A stretch of 64,000 bases of DNA from Laccaria trichodermophora. Its lineage: Eukaryota > Basidiomycota > Agaricomycetes > Agaricales > Hydnangiaceae. Within the stretch, counting starts at the first letter, position 1; each line of letters starts with the position of its first letter. The notes beneath the pieces are model-generated. The model made no database searches. It was not told the origin of the DNA and worked only from the letters and a program-made list of their open reading frames with translations. The stretch lies in assembly GCA_018417955.1 (NCBI GenBank), contig JACTVC010000026.1, positions 310,001-374,000 of the forward strand. Direction: 5' to 3'. Shown piece by piece: positions 11,766-23,153 of this stretch. The translations under genes were made by a program, and so were the position numbers.

Positions 11766-13023
11766 AATAGCCTGGACCTCAAAGTTCAGAATCCACTGGA
11801 GATATATGCGATAAGGAAGAATTTACGTCAAACGAGCTCAGACAAATTTGCGGGAAATTTTCAGAAGGAAGGTGAAAGGTTGGGAGTTGAGCGACTCTGT
11901 TCGATTTCGAGCTGCTCTTCAGCTTTGCCCAACGCACAAGGTGAGGCTGAACGCATGTTGCTCGTTTTGAAGATTCCAAAGTACTCATTGCCCGATTCAG
12001 TCAACTGAGACGAAGTATTGAATTTATTTCGATCCAGATCTGGTCAGCTGCCTCGGAGGCAAAAGTGATCGCCTCAGAAGCCACGCACAGGATCAAAGGA
12101 TGGCCATCGATACGCCAAAATTATACGCACGCAAAGAAAATGAGGCCGGTATCACACGTATTCGGACAGGCTGTAGCCCTTTTCATGTAGCGCTCGTATT
12201 TACGAAAATGGAGAAAGATTCAGGCCAACGTGCTATTCAAATCGCAGATAGGCGCCATATCAGCCACACCTACGTACGAGCTGCCCACGACGACATTCTT
12301 GGCCATGAAGTGATTGATAAACTAGTGCAGGCAGACTAAACCATTTCGATCATCACTCAACACTAACGACAGCAACGGAGGAAAATTACACATAGTCCTT
12401 TTCCCAAAGCGAGTAGAACAACTTTGATAACACTAGAAACTTATCCCAGACTTAAGATCGCACGGCCAGATGGAGGAAAACCAGCAGGTAACACATTTTT
12501 GCTTCCGAGTCCTCCACTTTACCATTCTATGGTAACGGTAAGAATCACGGAATACTTACCTTGAAGAAATTCAAAAAACCTGTCCGGTTGAACTTACACC
12601 TTAAGATGCAGGACGCACTCAACAGAATGCAACAACTTGTAGAGAATGTAGCAGGGCGAATGGAAAGGAGGCTGAGCTCTGAAAGGATAGTCAAGCAGGT
12701 ACAAACACTGACACATTACTGTTTACACATAAACCACTATGTCAACACTGTCGATCGTCGTAATCTCTCGATGCACGCGAGGCCCAAAGAATAAACTTCT
12801 TTCCGTTCGCCTCGCTTGTGTTTATTGACGGAAAAGCTCAGTCACTTCGCAGATTCCCGATCGCGATATCACAACTTCTTGAACTTGCAACTTCCAGGCT
12901 GCATCCACGAGGCGTGTCTTGGGAAACAAACATCCGTGAGATGAATAGCCTCACTGCTGGCCTCCTCCGCTCCATTTACGCTGCTCCCAGTTCCGTACAT
13001 CGATACAACTTGACCTAACAATC
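11766..13023. other. Spacer with a possible decayed GTPase fragment
   Basis: On the minus strand a segment near 12050-12320 reads FINHFMAKNVVVG right after a TAG acceptor, which resembles the exon that follows the P-loop in the GTPase paralogues; stops interrupt it and no P-loop is preserved. On the plus strand 12471-12793 has two short helical frames (MQDALNRMQQLVENVAG) that could be exons. Neither is strong. Confidence 0.3.
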
Positions 13024-15514
13024 ATGGGGAAAAATACCAAGCCTAGGAAGACGACGAAGAAGGCTTCATGGTCAACGAAACTCAAGTATAAGGCACTTCT
13101 GGACGACATCATTATTCCGTAGGTAGCCATTCATTCAATACCACACGTTGGTTGCTGATGACCTCTTTAGAGTGATGGGTCCAACTGGCGTAGGGAAAAG
13201 CACGGTAGATTTTTCGTATCCTGACACCTCTGTTCTCAGTGACTGATGATGTTAGTTTATCAATCACATCGCAGGGAACTCCGTGAAAGTCGGTCACGAC
13301 TTGAAATCCTGTACCGCGGAGCTTCAGCCAGTAGTCGTAACTTCTTCGCAACACTCTCAGCTTGGAGGCCAAAGGTTGGTCATCGTGGACACTCCTGGAT
13401 TCGATGACACCTACGTGTCGGATTCGGAGATTTTGGAACGTATTGCATTGTGGTTGGCAGACGCGTGAGTTTTCTAGCTGGATTCGAAAATGGCACTGCG
13501 TTCATCACGATGACAGCTACCATGGTGAGATGAAGTTGGGTGGCGTAATCTACCTTCACGACATATCGCTGAGCCGCATGCTGGGCACAACGCGCAAGAA
13601 CCTCGAGGTGTTTCAGAAGCTTTGTGGTGATGACGCTTTCCGAAGCGTCATTCTGGGTACCACGAAATGGGGTGACGTCTTCAAGGAGGACGGAGACAGG
13701 CGGACCCAACAACTTTGTGACAACTATTGGCGGGAAATGCTTGATCACGGGTCAAAAGTTTTCAGGTTTGAAAATTCCTCGAAGTCAGCCTGGGCGATGG
13801 TGAACTCGATTATCGAGCTAAACCGAGATCGAGCGGAAGTTCTTCAAATACAACGAGAAGTGGTTGATTACCTCAAGCTCATTCCTGACACAGAGGCGGG
13901 CCAGAAGCTACGCAACGATCTTGATCAAGTTTTGAAAAAACTCCAGGAAGACCGGAAAGCGCACAAGAAAGACGAATCCAAACGCCTGGAACTCGACCGT
14001 GAGATTGCGCAGGTCCGAGAACAGATGAAGTTGATGAAGGTTCCCGTTTCCCAGCGTGTCCTGGGATTCCTTAGTCTTGGCATCGACAAGATTCTGGATG
14101 CGGTCGCACTGAGCCCTCCTCCTCCCGAGTCCTCGATTACCCGTCTAGCTATCGACTGTGACCAGCTGGTTTTGTGCGTGCTTCTATTTCGCTTGTTAAA
14201 CATACAGTTGATACAAAAACAAGGTTATTTGGGGAAAATCGTGAAGTAAAGAACATGGTACTCACGCATCGTTCTTCCAAGAGCGCCACTGACTTCTCCA
14301 GTAGCTACTCAAACTTCTCTCAGCCCAAGGAGTCGACGATCAGGATACTCCCACACAAGAGATAAAGTGTTGGCCCGTGGGGACGAATGAAAAGTCTTGC
14401 ATGATCATTGACACGCCCGACCTTGATTTGTCCTCGAATCTAGGAAGAGTTGTCCAAAAGACGCGAACCTGGCTTGAATCCTCGTAGGTTTTTGTGAACT
14501 TTGATAAGAAGTCTTCTCATTCCATCTTAGATGCCGTGAGGACATGAACGTGGGCGTCGTCTATTTAAAACTAAGTGGGCTCAATCCGTCCTCTTCTCCA
14601 CAAGGTCCACCTGCTAATCCCATAACATAGATGGCTCTGCATCTGACACAGGCGCCGTCTCGCTACAAGAAAACAAGTTACCAACACATGCTGCCGTTTC
14701 GCGTGTCACTCCACGACCTAACGAGTCCACCCTCTCACTCAATGGATCTCTGTCTAACTATAACATCAAGCTGGTCCCCAACGGACCCTCAAACCCACAA
14801 ACCGCACGACAACCGCCCAACCCCCCTGTCATTTCAATGACCGACGCTCGGCCCTTCGCCGCTCCCATTGATATGAAGACGGATGCTCCTTTTCCACCCT
14901 CTACTGCTCCGGTCTTTTCTCCCGCAAAAGCTGTCCGCCCTTCGTCGATCACCCGAAAGTCTTATGACACAAGCCCGCCTGCTGTTACGAAAGAAGGGCC
15001 GCCTGCAGCTATCGTTTCGGGATATGAAGGAATTACCTCAGCGACTACTGTTGCTAGGCATCCGCTGCCCACAAAGCAGTTGGTGTCTTCAGGGCATGTA
15101 TCGAGGTTCCTTCGTTCGAAGGGACCTCAAACCACGCCGTCTCCCACTCCCCTTCCTGCCAGAATCTCAGAATCTTCACCATTAGCGATGGAGTTATTCC
15201 AGGGCTTACCCTCTGCCGACAGCATCCTTTTTGCCACTCTGACGACCAGACCGAAAACACAAACATCAGAAGAAGCTGTAGAGGCAGATGATGTACCTTA
15301 CAACCACGCGTCCAATGGCAAGGTCGTTGAGTTTCACAATACACCTGAAGCGGCTCAAGCCATGTTGCATCTTCTGCTCAAAAAGACCCTTCCGGTTAGC
15401 ATGTTGCTTGATACTTTGAATTCGCTCGACGAAGAGACAGCCAGTAAGCCCAGTGAGGGGGGCAAGTTCAAAGTCCTGGGTAGTTTTCGCAGGCAAGTTC
15501 ACAGCATTCGATAA
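13024..15514 (+). CDS. GTPase C, G domain plus degenerate second G-like module and Pro/Ser/Thr tail
   Basis: Exons 13024-13118, 13171-13204, 13256-13464, 13517-14240, 14305-14483, 14531-14574, 14631-15514; phases close to 722 aa. First module: basic N-terminus, DIIIP, P-loop GPTGVGKST (35-43) on a 34-nt exon, DTPGFDD (88-94), GVIYLHDIS, TTKW (161-164), then SAW helix, EVVDYL and a charged coiled-coil-like stretch. Second module (from about 355): DDQDTPTQEIKCWPV, then CMIIDTPDL where DTPG became DTPD, a WL helix and CREDMNVGVVYL, with no P-loop. It aligns with the second module of GTPase G. The tail is rich in Pro, Ser and Thr and ends in a short helix (TPEAAQAMLHLLLKKTL). The introns at 14241-14304 and 14575-14630 are chosen by phase and similarity to G, so less certain. 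Confidence 0.8.
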
Positions 15515-15898
15515 TTGGCTATCCGTGCTTATATTCCACTTTCTCTTCAGTCTTTTCCGATAAACAATAGTTCACAATCATGTATATATGTACAATTCCT
15601 GAGTGAATGATGAAATTTAAACGCAACGATTTCTACGAACTTATGTAAGCCATTCCCAAATTATCACGCCTGGCGATCACCACCATAATCAACGCCTCGT
15701 TCCAATTCTACAGTTTCAGATCTTTCCCTGGTCGGCCACTCTCATGCCATGCCTACATATAGACTGGGGCACGAGGGATACACGTCCAGTACATATAAGT
15801 CCAACCCTCCTGCTGAAGGCCTATCGCAAGTCGACCATCACTACTCGAAATCGAAAGTCTCTCCAACTCTAGGTCCTCTTCAATTAGTTCATTGAAAT
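15515..15898. other. Intergenic spacer, GTPases C and D
   Basis: Nothing seen beyond AT-rich 3' flank and a CT-rich stretch (15800-15890) just upstream of gene D, typical of a fungal promoter. Confidence 0.4.
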
Positions 15899-17015
15899 AT
15901 GAAACTTGATCTTTGGAAAACCAATGTGAAGAAATCGGGAGACGCCTTATTCGAAGATGTCAGGGAAGGCGACATCATTGTCCCGTACGTATCATTCCCT
16001 TTGTAATTCCAATCAATCGTGCTGACCGCTTCCATAGCGTGATGGGCCCTACAGGCGTTGGAAAGAGCTCGGTCGGTTCTCATGGTTGGATCCTTCCGCT
16101 TACTCGTCACTTATACCTGTCTACAAGTTCATCAACTCCTACCTGGGCCAGGACAAGGCAAAAGTGGGTCACGATCTTCAATCGTGCACTGCGAACCTCC
16201 AGCCTTATACCGACAATCTCTCGCCAGACGAGTCCGGGAAGCCCAGGCGCCTTGTCCTTGTTGACACACCAGGGTTCGATGACACCAACGAAGCGGATTC
16301 GGAAATCTTGAGGCGAATTGCAGTGTGGTTGGCATCGTCGTGAGTCCAGCTTATCCTTGCTACCTGCCGCATCATGTCTAACCTGACGAAGCTATGGCAA
16401 AGGGAAGACATGTAGCGGTCTCATCTATCTCCATGATATGACCGACGCGCGCATGCGAGGCACGACTCTTCAGAATCTTAGAGTATTTCAGAAGCTTTGC
16501 GGGAAGAAAAACCTTGGCGCCGTCGTTTTCGGGACCACAAAGTCTGGTAAACTTACCCCTGAAGCATTTGCTAGACGTGAGAAGCAGTTGTCCGACGTGT
16601 ACTGGAAGGACTTCAAGAAGCAGGGAGCAATAGTTTTTAAGCTCCTTCCTTCGCACGAGTCGGCACGCCAGTTAGTTGCGACAGTTCTTGACAGAGTAAA
16701 GGGCGAACAGCACGTCTTGCGCATTCAACAAGAGATAGTTGACATCGCTAGGATACTTCCGGCCACCGAGGCAGGGAGAGAGCTGAAGTATACCTTGGAG
16801 GAGATCATGGAGCACCAGAGAAGAGCCCTTGCCGGTGAAACCCTCACCCCGGAGCAAATCGAAGAGCACAAACAAAAAATTGCTAAGGTCGCCTCGCAAG
16901 CCGAGAAGCTGAAACTTCCGTTCGGGCAGCGTCTTTTGATCTTCTTTGGGCTGGTGAGTTGTCGTGCAATCTCTTCATCAATGTCTGACCATTTATTGCT
17001 TTCTCTCAGGCTTGA
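15899..17015 (+). CDS. GTPase D, AIG1/Toc34-like
   Basis: Exons 15899-15984, 16038-16071, 16128-16339, 16392-16953, 17010-17015; 299 aa. Start ATG 15899 gives a short basic N-terminus and EGDIIVP before the P-loop GPTGVGKSS (32-40). DTPGFDDTNEAD follows, then GLIYLHDMTDARMRG. The G4 site reads TTKS, not TTKW. After the G domain come ESARQLVATVL, a QQEIVDIARILPATEAGREL block shared with paralogues C and E, and a long Glu/Lys coiled-coil-like segment ending in a hydrophobic FGQRLLIFFGL. The last intron makes the stop fall two codons later; if it is retained, the frame runs to 17043. Complete and apparently functional. Confidence 0.85.
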
Positions 17016-17608
17016 GGACGCAACAGGTGTGCGGTCGCAGTGAAATGATCTACTTGACTTGAACCTCGTTCAGAGTATATGTGCCTCACAACCGAGCTCA
17101 TGGCATAATTCCGTTTTACTTTCTGCTTGTCTCTTACTTCCACTCTTCCCGTATATATTCTCATCTGTAAAGTTGTTTTGGCGAAATAGAAGCCATGACC
17201 TGGCCTTGACTCTTGAGAAGACAATCAGCACCGACCGAGTGTGGCTTGTCAAGCCCACGCTACTCATAGGGTGAACAGTATTGTAACGTTGTGAACGTAT
17301 GGCGCAGCCATACGACCTTACAGGAAGCTTGTTGTGACCTCATGCATCATCATGTCCAATTATCCCATGACAATTTTAGGACGTACATACATACTTTCGT
17401 ACATCATCCTCCCTAACCTTTGCTGAACCACCCACCAACTGGCACGCATGATGCATATGTCACAAATCAGTACTGGCCGAAAATTTGACGAGTCGAGACG
17501 CTGATAATGACTCCGATCCCTGAGAGGGGAATAAGTGAGTGGTCAGCCGAAAAGGTTGGCGGAACAGTGGTGTGTATGGCTATGATTTACCTAGCTGTTC
17601 CAGATGAT
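17016..17608. other. Convergent spacer, D and E
   Basis: 3' ends of GTPase D (+) and GTPase E (-) face each other. Only short open frames; no motif. Confidence 0.4.
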
Positions 17609-19431
17609 TCATCCCAGTAATTTATTCTTTCGTGGGAGTACTCCGAAGAATCGTAAGACGCGGTAAGAGAATGGAATATGCAATGCCTTGATTTGTGCAC
17701 GAATACCGGCGATTTGGGCTGGATTGAGCATTTCAACAGAAAGGGAATCTGCCGAGAGTTGTTTACTCTTTGGGGTTCTAAGCAGTTTGTCAAGACAATA
17801 GCGCAGTTGTTGGCCCGCCTCTGTGTCGGCAACGAGCTTCTTCGCATGAATCAATTCCTCCTGAATCTGAAGAACCTCCGTTCGACATAGGGTGCTTTTA
17901 CCATCATCAAGTATCGCCTCGACCATCTCCCAGGCCGAGTCTTGGCTGCCTGTAAATTTACGAACTGTTGCGCCGTCTTTGATTAGCTTGCCCCAAAAGT
18001 GGTTGATGAGGCTGTCAAGTTTACACTCCCGTTCAGCACGCCTGGCGTCGTCAGCCCCCCACTTTGTGGTGCCAAGGATGAGCGTCTTAGGTTCGGTGAA
18101 TAGTTCACAAATTTTATCAAGATATTTGGAAAAGTCGTGGTGTGGTCGGAGGTTCACATCGTGAAGGTGGATGATTCCGCCGATCTTTATGTCTGGTCCA
18201 TACCTGACATCTTATGAGCGTTTCGTCTGTCAGGCTTTGGAAGCCAGCGCACCTGGTTGCCAAATTCTCAACGATTCTTCTTAACGTTGTAGCATCATCC
18301 CCGAAAGTAGAATCAAAGCCAGGCGTGTCTACGACGATCAGTCTTCTCCCACGATACGAAGCCTTTCGACTGTTCACCAGGCTTGGATTGATGATCACGG
18401 GCTGGACTTTATCGGTGCATGATTGAAGATCATCTCCGACGACGACTTCAGGCTTGCCGGCGAGGGTATTAACAAACTATGGTAGTCAGCAGGGTAACAG
18501 GGAAAAGGATCTAAAGTAACTACCAGGCTTTTCCCAACCCCAGTCATGCCGATTACACTGGAAATTTTGGATGGGCGACGGGACTTTCTCACAAAGGTCG
18601 AGTTACATACGGGATAATCACATCATATGCAAGAACTGAGTCCACCATGTCCCACGCAGATTGCTGTGTGTCCTCAAATTTGCGGACGATTGATCCACGT
18701 TCAATCATTTCCAGCCAGTATTTGCCACAAAGTTCTTTGAGCCGTTGTTCTCCGACATCTTCGACAGAAGGGGACGCCACTGACAGTTCCGTCCACTTTG
18801 TCGTACCAAGGACAATGCTACGCAAAGCCCGATCCCCACAAAGCTTCTTGAACACCTCAAGGTTCCTCAGAGCGGTGCCCTTCATTCGAGGCAAGGAAAT
18901 GTCGTGAAGGTAGATAAGACCACCAAGTTTCATATCGGCGCTGTAGCTTCTATGGGTTGAGCATTATTTCCACAATTTCAAAATCATTAACCCACAGATG
19001 CGCAAGCCAAGAAGCAATGCGGTTCAAGACTTCTGATTCCGCCGCAAAAGTATCATCGAATCCAGGAGTATCGACAAGCACCAATCTTCTGTCGCGAAAC
19101 AGAATTGAATGCGGTGGACTCACAACAATCGGCTGAAGTTGTGTGGTGCAACTTTGCATATCATGGCCAACCCGAACGATATCTTCGCCTGCAAGGTAGT
19201 TGATGAACTAGAAAGGTTAGCCCATTCGTCAAAGGAGAATCAACAATTTGAAGCCCTACAGTACTCTTCCCGACGCCAGAGGGGCCCATTACACTAGATA
19301 TCAGAAGGGGGGGGATGAAGGCCTATCCTCAATAACGCCAGCACCACTTACGGGATGATTATGTCGTTCAGCATCGGTTTATATTCCATTGACTTCGCCT
19401 TGCCAATGTCCTTTCCAACCTTGAATTTCAT
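17609..19431 (-). CDS. GTPase E, double-G-domain protein
   Basis: Seven exons: 19431-19352, 19293-19260, 19207-18996, 18949-18611, 18557-18524, 18476-18253, 18203-17609; phases close to 505 aa. First G domain: P-loop GPSGVGKST (30-38), DTPGFDD (84-90), TTKW (158-161), SAWDMVDSVLA. The frame then passes directly into YDVIIP, a 53-nt intron and a second 34-nt P-loop exon. Second G domain: GMTGVGKSL (225-233), DTPGFDS (283-289), TTKW (353-356), SAWEMVEA and the C-terminal block EVLQIQEELIHAKKLVADTEAGQQL. The helical tail normally following the G domain is therefore missing from copy 1 and present only after copy 2, as expected from unequal recombination between tandem paralogues. No stop lies between the halves. 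If the junction intron were not used the first half would end at a stop after YVTRPL. Confidence 0.8.
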
Positions 19432-20713
19432 TCTAGTCTGAAAGAGTATCTGGTCAGCGTCTCAACTGATTGGAGAGTTTGGAGAGAAAAACGTTTTCTA
19501 TGCGCAGAGGGAGGGCGGCAGGGTGGAGGCGATTGCGGGACACCCTCTTGCGAGATCTCGTAGATTACCGATCGCGTGCCTGAGGTGGGGCGCTTGTACG
19601 TTGCGTTCAAACCTCGAACTCAGATGGGGCGTGGCACGAGGATTGCATGAGTTTCTGCATATCATCGGTGTCAATTGGAAGCTTGCAAATGGGGCGTGAG
19701 GGACTGATCAGGGACGAGGAAGTGACGTGTTCCAAGTCCCGATCTTTGCTCTTCAATGGTGTGATTTGAAGTCCAATCTAAACCATGGGAGTTGAGTGTT
19801 TCCACTGATGGACCGTGGCTTCGGAAGGGGTGTCGCCTGGCGTTGATCCAGATTTGCAACGAGTCTTTCCAATCTTGACAGATCGAGGCAAGGTAGGCGT
19901 TTCAGGCCGCGGTATGGGAACTGCGTTAAACGACTGATCTCGACTGATGCCACCCGCTGGCTGCATGTGGGGACTTCTTAGGGAAATCATTCATGGAAAC
20001 GATGATGACAGGCGAGAGAATTGGATCGGGTAATTACATTATGTGTATGCGGACGAGTCTCGAGCTGCCGTCGTTGTGAGGGTTTTTAACGGGAGACTAA
20101 ACAGTACTAGAATGAGAATTATATAGTTGTAAGAGAGGTAAAACATCCCATAGAACTCACTCATGTGCCTCTCAACCACAGAGACTGTGTTATACGAAAA
20201 TCCCAGTTCTGGTTTTTGACATACCCAGACTATACAAGCTTGTTACGGTGTAACTTCTCGTCACGACCGATGTGTTGACTGGCCCATCGCCATTTTCCTT
20301 GCGCCTTGAGCAAATATTGAGCTTTATTTCCGTGCCTTCTGCGATAGCCGAAGTCCAACCGAAGTCACGGGGGGTAGCGGATTATGATGCAGTCCCGAAT
20401 AGTGTTGAAAATCAAATCGCCAAATTGTTACAATGAAGGCCATCCCTGCACCAAGTCGAACTAGAAAGAATGAAGGTGTCAGTTACAAAAGCCAAATAAA
20501 AGCAACTTCAAGGCGGAACTTCGGAAGGCGTTGCCAAACAAGCCCAACCTCAAATTCCCCACCGCACGGAGGCGGAACTGTTGCCTTTCCGCAGACGTTA
20601 TATAACACAAAATAGTGAGGCTCCTCTCTCAACACGGTTCCCTCGTTCTCTCATTTGTTGCTGACCTCCAGCATCGCTCTCTCGTTTATCGCGAAGGCCT
20701 AAACTTTAAAGTG
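19432..20713. other. Divergent intergenic region, E and G
   Basis: Probably holds the promoters of GTPase E (-) and GTPase G (+). Short open frames only; nothing recognisable. Confidence 0.4.
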
Positions 20714-22498
20714 ATGCCGACGTTGAACTGGAAGCCAGAAGCTAACGATGTTATCATTCCGTGTGTTACCATCTCCAACCCGCTCGGCGGTAGTCTGATA
20801 TTGAATGTTTTTTAGGTTGATGGGTCCAACCGGTGCAGGAAAAAGCACAGTAAGAGTTTCATGCTTCAACAACCTTTTTCTTTGAGAATTCACGGCTCTA
20901 GTTCATCAACCTCATCGCAGGAAAGGAGGTAACAACCGTCGGTCACGACCTTGAGTCATGCACGGTCAGGCCCCTCCCAGTCGTCATCGATTCTTTACAA
21001 AGCGATTTATTGAACGACGGAAGGTTGGTTCTCGTGGATACCCCTGGATTAGTCGATACTGCCGACGGTTATGCTGATATCTTGCGCGGCATCGATTCCT
21101 GGCTTGAAACTAACTCCCGCGACGGTCATGGGCATAAAGGGGAAACGAAGCTTGCTGGTATTGTTTACCTTCATGACATATCATTGACACGCAAGCTGGG
21201 ATCAACTCCGAAGCTCGATGTCTTTCAGAAACTGTGCGGGAAAGACGCTATGAAGCGGGTGGTTATCTGCACGACAAAGTGGTCGGATGTCCACCAGGAT
21301 GTGGGAGAGAAGCGGACAGAGCACCTCAAAGAGAATTACTGGAAGGAGATGATCGAGGGCGGATCGACCGTTCGTAAATTCGAGGATTCTCAGAAATCTG
21401 CTTGGGATGTGATCGTACCAATCATCAAGGAAGATCGATTTATAAAATTACAAGAGGAACTGGAGAAACTTATTCCTGGTACCGAGGAGGGTCCGCAGCT
21501 GCGAAATAGTATCGACCAGTTGTTAAAAAGCTTAAAACAAGCTTCTAGCAACGATTCTTTTCCGCGCAAGGAGCTTGATGCTCAAATCGCTGCCATCAGG
21601 GCAATTCCTGTTACCCGACGCATCTTTGATCTTGTCGACAAATTTATAAACAAATACATTGCTCCTCTGTCACCCTCTAGAGGTAACAAGCTCTCTGGTA
21701 AGTTTTTAACGTGACCGCTGATGAATCATAAGTACTCACCTACACAAGTCCCCGCCGTGGGTGCAAGACTACAAGCAGATGTCAAGGAGCTGGTCATGTG
21801 CGATCTCCATTTAAATCCTTGGATTGTGTTACTCAACGACTTAACGCGACGATTAGGTTGCTTGGCGAAACGGAGGCCTCATACGAGAGAGTATGTCGCT
21901 GGCCTGAATCTTACGGAAGTAGATGATGATATGACTTATAGCTACTCACGCTGTCTGCTGCTAAAATAACGAATTTTGGCAGTGATGAACAGGCTACAAC
22001 TGAAGTACGCTGTTGGTCCGTAAAAAGGGAGGGCTTGAAGCCTCTATTTGTTGTCGCAGCTCCAAGCTTTGATTCTCACCAAGGCGGCGGCAACCTCGAG
22101 AAGATTCGAACTTGGTTGGGGCGTTCGTGAGTTTTCATCCGCTTGCTCTAAATTGCTCTCTGATGCGATTCAGATGCCGCGAAGACACGCAATTTGGCAT
22201 CATTTACCTTCGTAATCCATCACCCTCTGGCCCCTCCCATGCTGGGCGCGCGTTTGAGTTCGTTAGAGAATCCGATTTCAAATTTCGGGCCCTCTTTGCA
22301 ACTTTCGCCGGCGAGGCAACAGGTGCAGTCGATCACAATTACCACTTCGACGGCAGTGTCGCTTCTTTTCAAGAAACCAGCGAACAAGCCTCAAAGATGT
22401 TTGACATTGCCCTTCGCAATCTTGTTGAACTTGACCTCCTTTTGGAAGCACTTCAGGCCATCTGGGAAGGGGCCACTAAGTGGCCTAGGATACGCTGA
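20714..22498 (+). CDS. GTPase G, G domain plus degenerate second G-like module
   Basis: Exons 20714-20760, 20816-20849, 20902-21697, 21749-21890, 21983-22126, 22174-22498; 495 aa. P-loop GPTGAGKST (19-27) on a 34-nt exon, DTPGLVD (73-79), GIVYLHDIS, TTKW (151-154), SAWDVIV helix. The intron that in the paralogues follows the WL helix is absent here: the sequence reads straight through (SWLETNSRDGHGHKGETKL). Second module from about residue 340: DDEQATTEVRCWSV, then FVVAAPSFDS in the place of VLVDTPGFDD, a WLG helix and CREDTQFGIIYLRN. It has no P-loop and lacks the DTPG signature, so it is a pseudo-G module like that of GTPase C. Ends with a helix (ALRNLVELDLLLEAL). Confidence 0.82.
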
Positions 22499-23153
22499 GG
22501 TACTTAGGCCTATCGGTGGGTGTTCGGAAAGACTGATGTGCAAGTACTTAATGCTTGGCAGTCTCTACCTAAAGTTCAATACGAAATATTCAATTCACTG
22601 TATCAGCCAACTTATACCGCTTCACTTTTGCGGCTCTGTTTGTCGCCCTTCTTGCCAGGTAGCAAGCAAGGGAGAAGAGAAATCTTGTCGTTGGAGGGTT
22701 TGTCTTTTGTATCTTGTTGAGGGTCTTGTTGGAGGCTCTCATCGAGGGAGGGTCTCGTCTTCTGAGGGTGAGTTGTAGAAGTAGATGCGCCGTCAAGGTC
22801 ATAGCATCATCATCATACCCGATCCCCATCGCCACCCTCAACCCACTCAGAGACCAACCCCACCCACACCCACACCCAAACCCCCACTGTACCTAAACAC
22901 CACCGAAAATCCTGCTCCCCCTTCAAGCCACCAGATCCTAGCTCTTTGCAGAGACGGACTCTGACCTTGACTTTGTATAGTAGGCGACGTCGTAGATGCA
23001 TACCCCGCCTGACTTCCTGTAGACGGGCACATTCCGCGCCTCATTCTGATCTCACTAGAGAGGAGTAAATAAGGGTCGTGCTTGAGTTCGTATGTCACAA
23101 CGGAGAGAAAACGGAAGGAGGCGGTGAGAGGACACGTTAACAAGGCGTTGACG
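22499..23153. other. No recognisable gene
   Basis: Contains a CA/CCA-rich patch (about 22855-22890) and short frames on both strands. Confidence 0.35.

Noticed and set aside
12100..12339. Plus-strand open frame starting MAIDTPKLYARKENE
   Set aside because: No domain, no splice partners, and the opposite strand resembles a GTPase exon.
18524..18610. Gene E as two separate GTPase genes
   Set aside because: The second half would lack an initiator Met and a pre-P-loop exon of its own; YDVIIP belongs to the exon of the first half and the phases close only as one gene.
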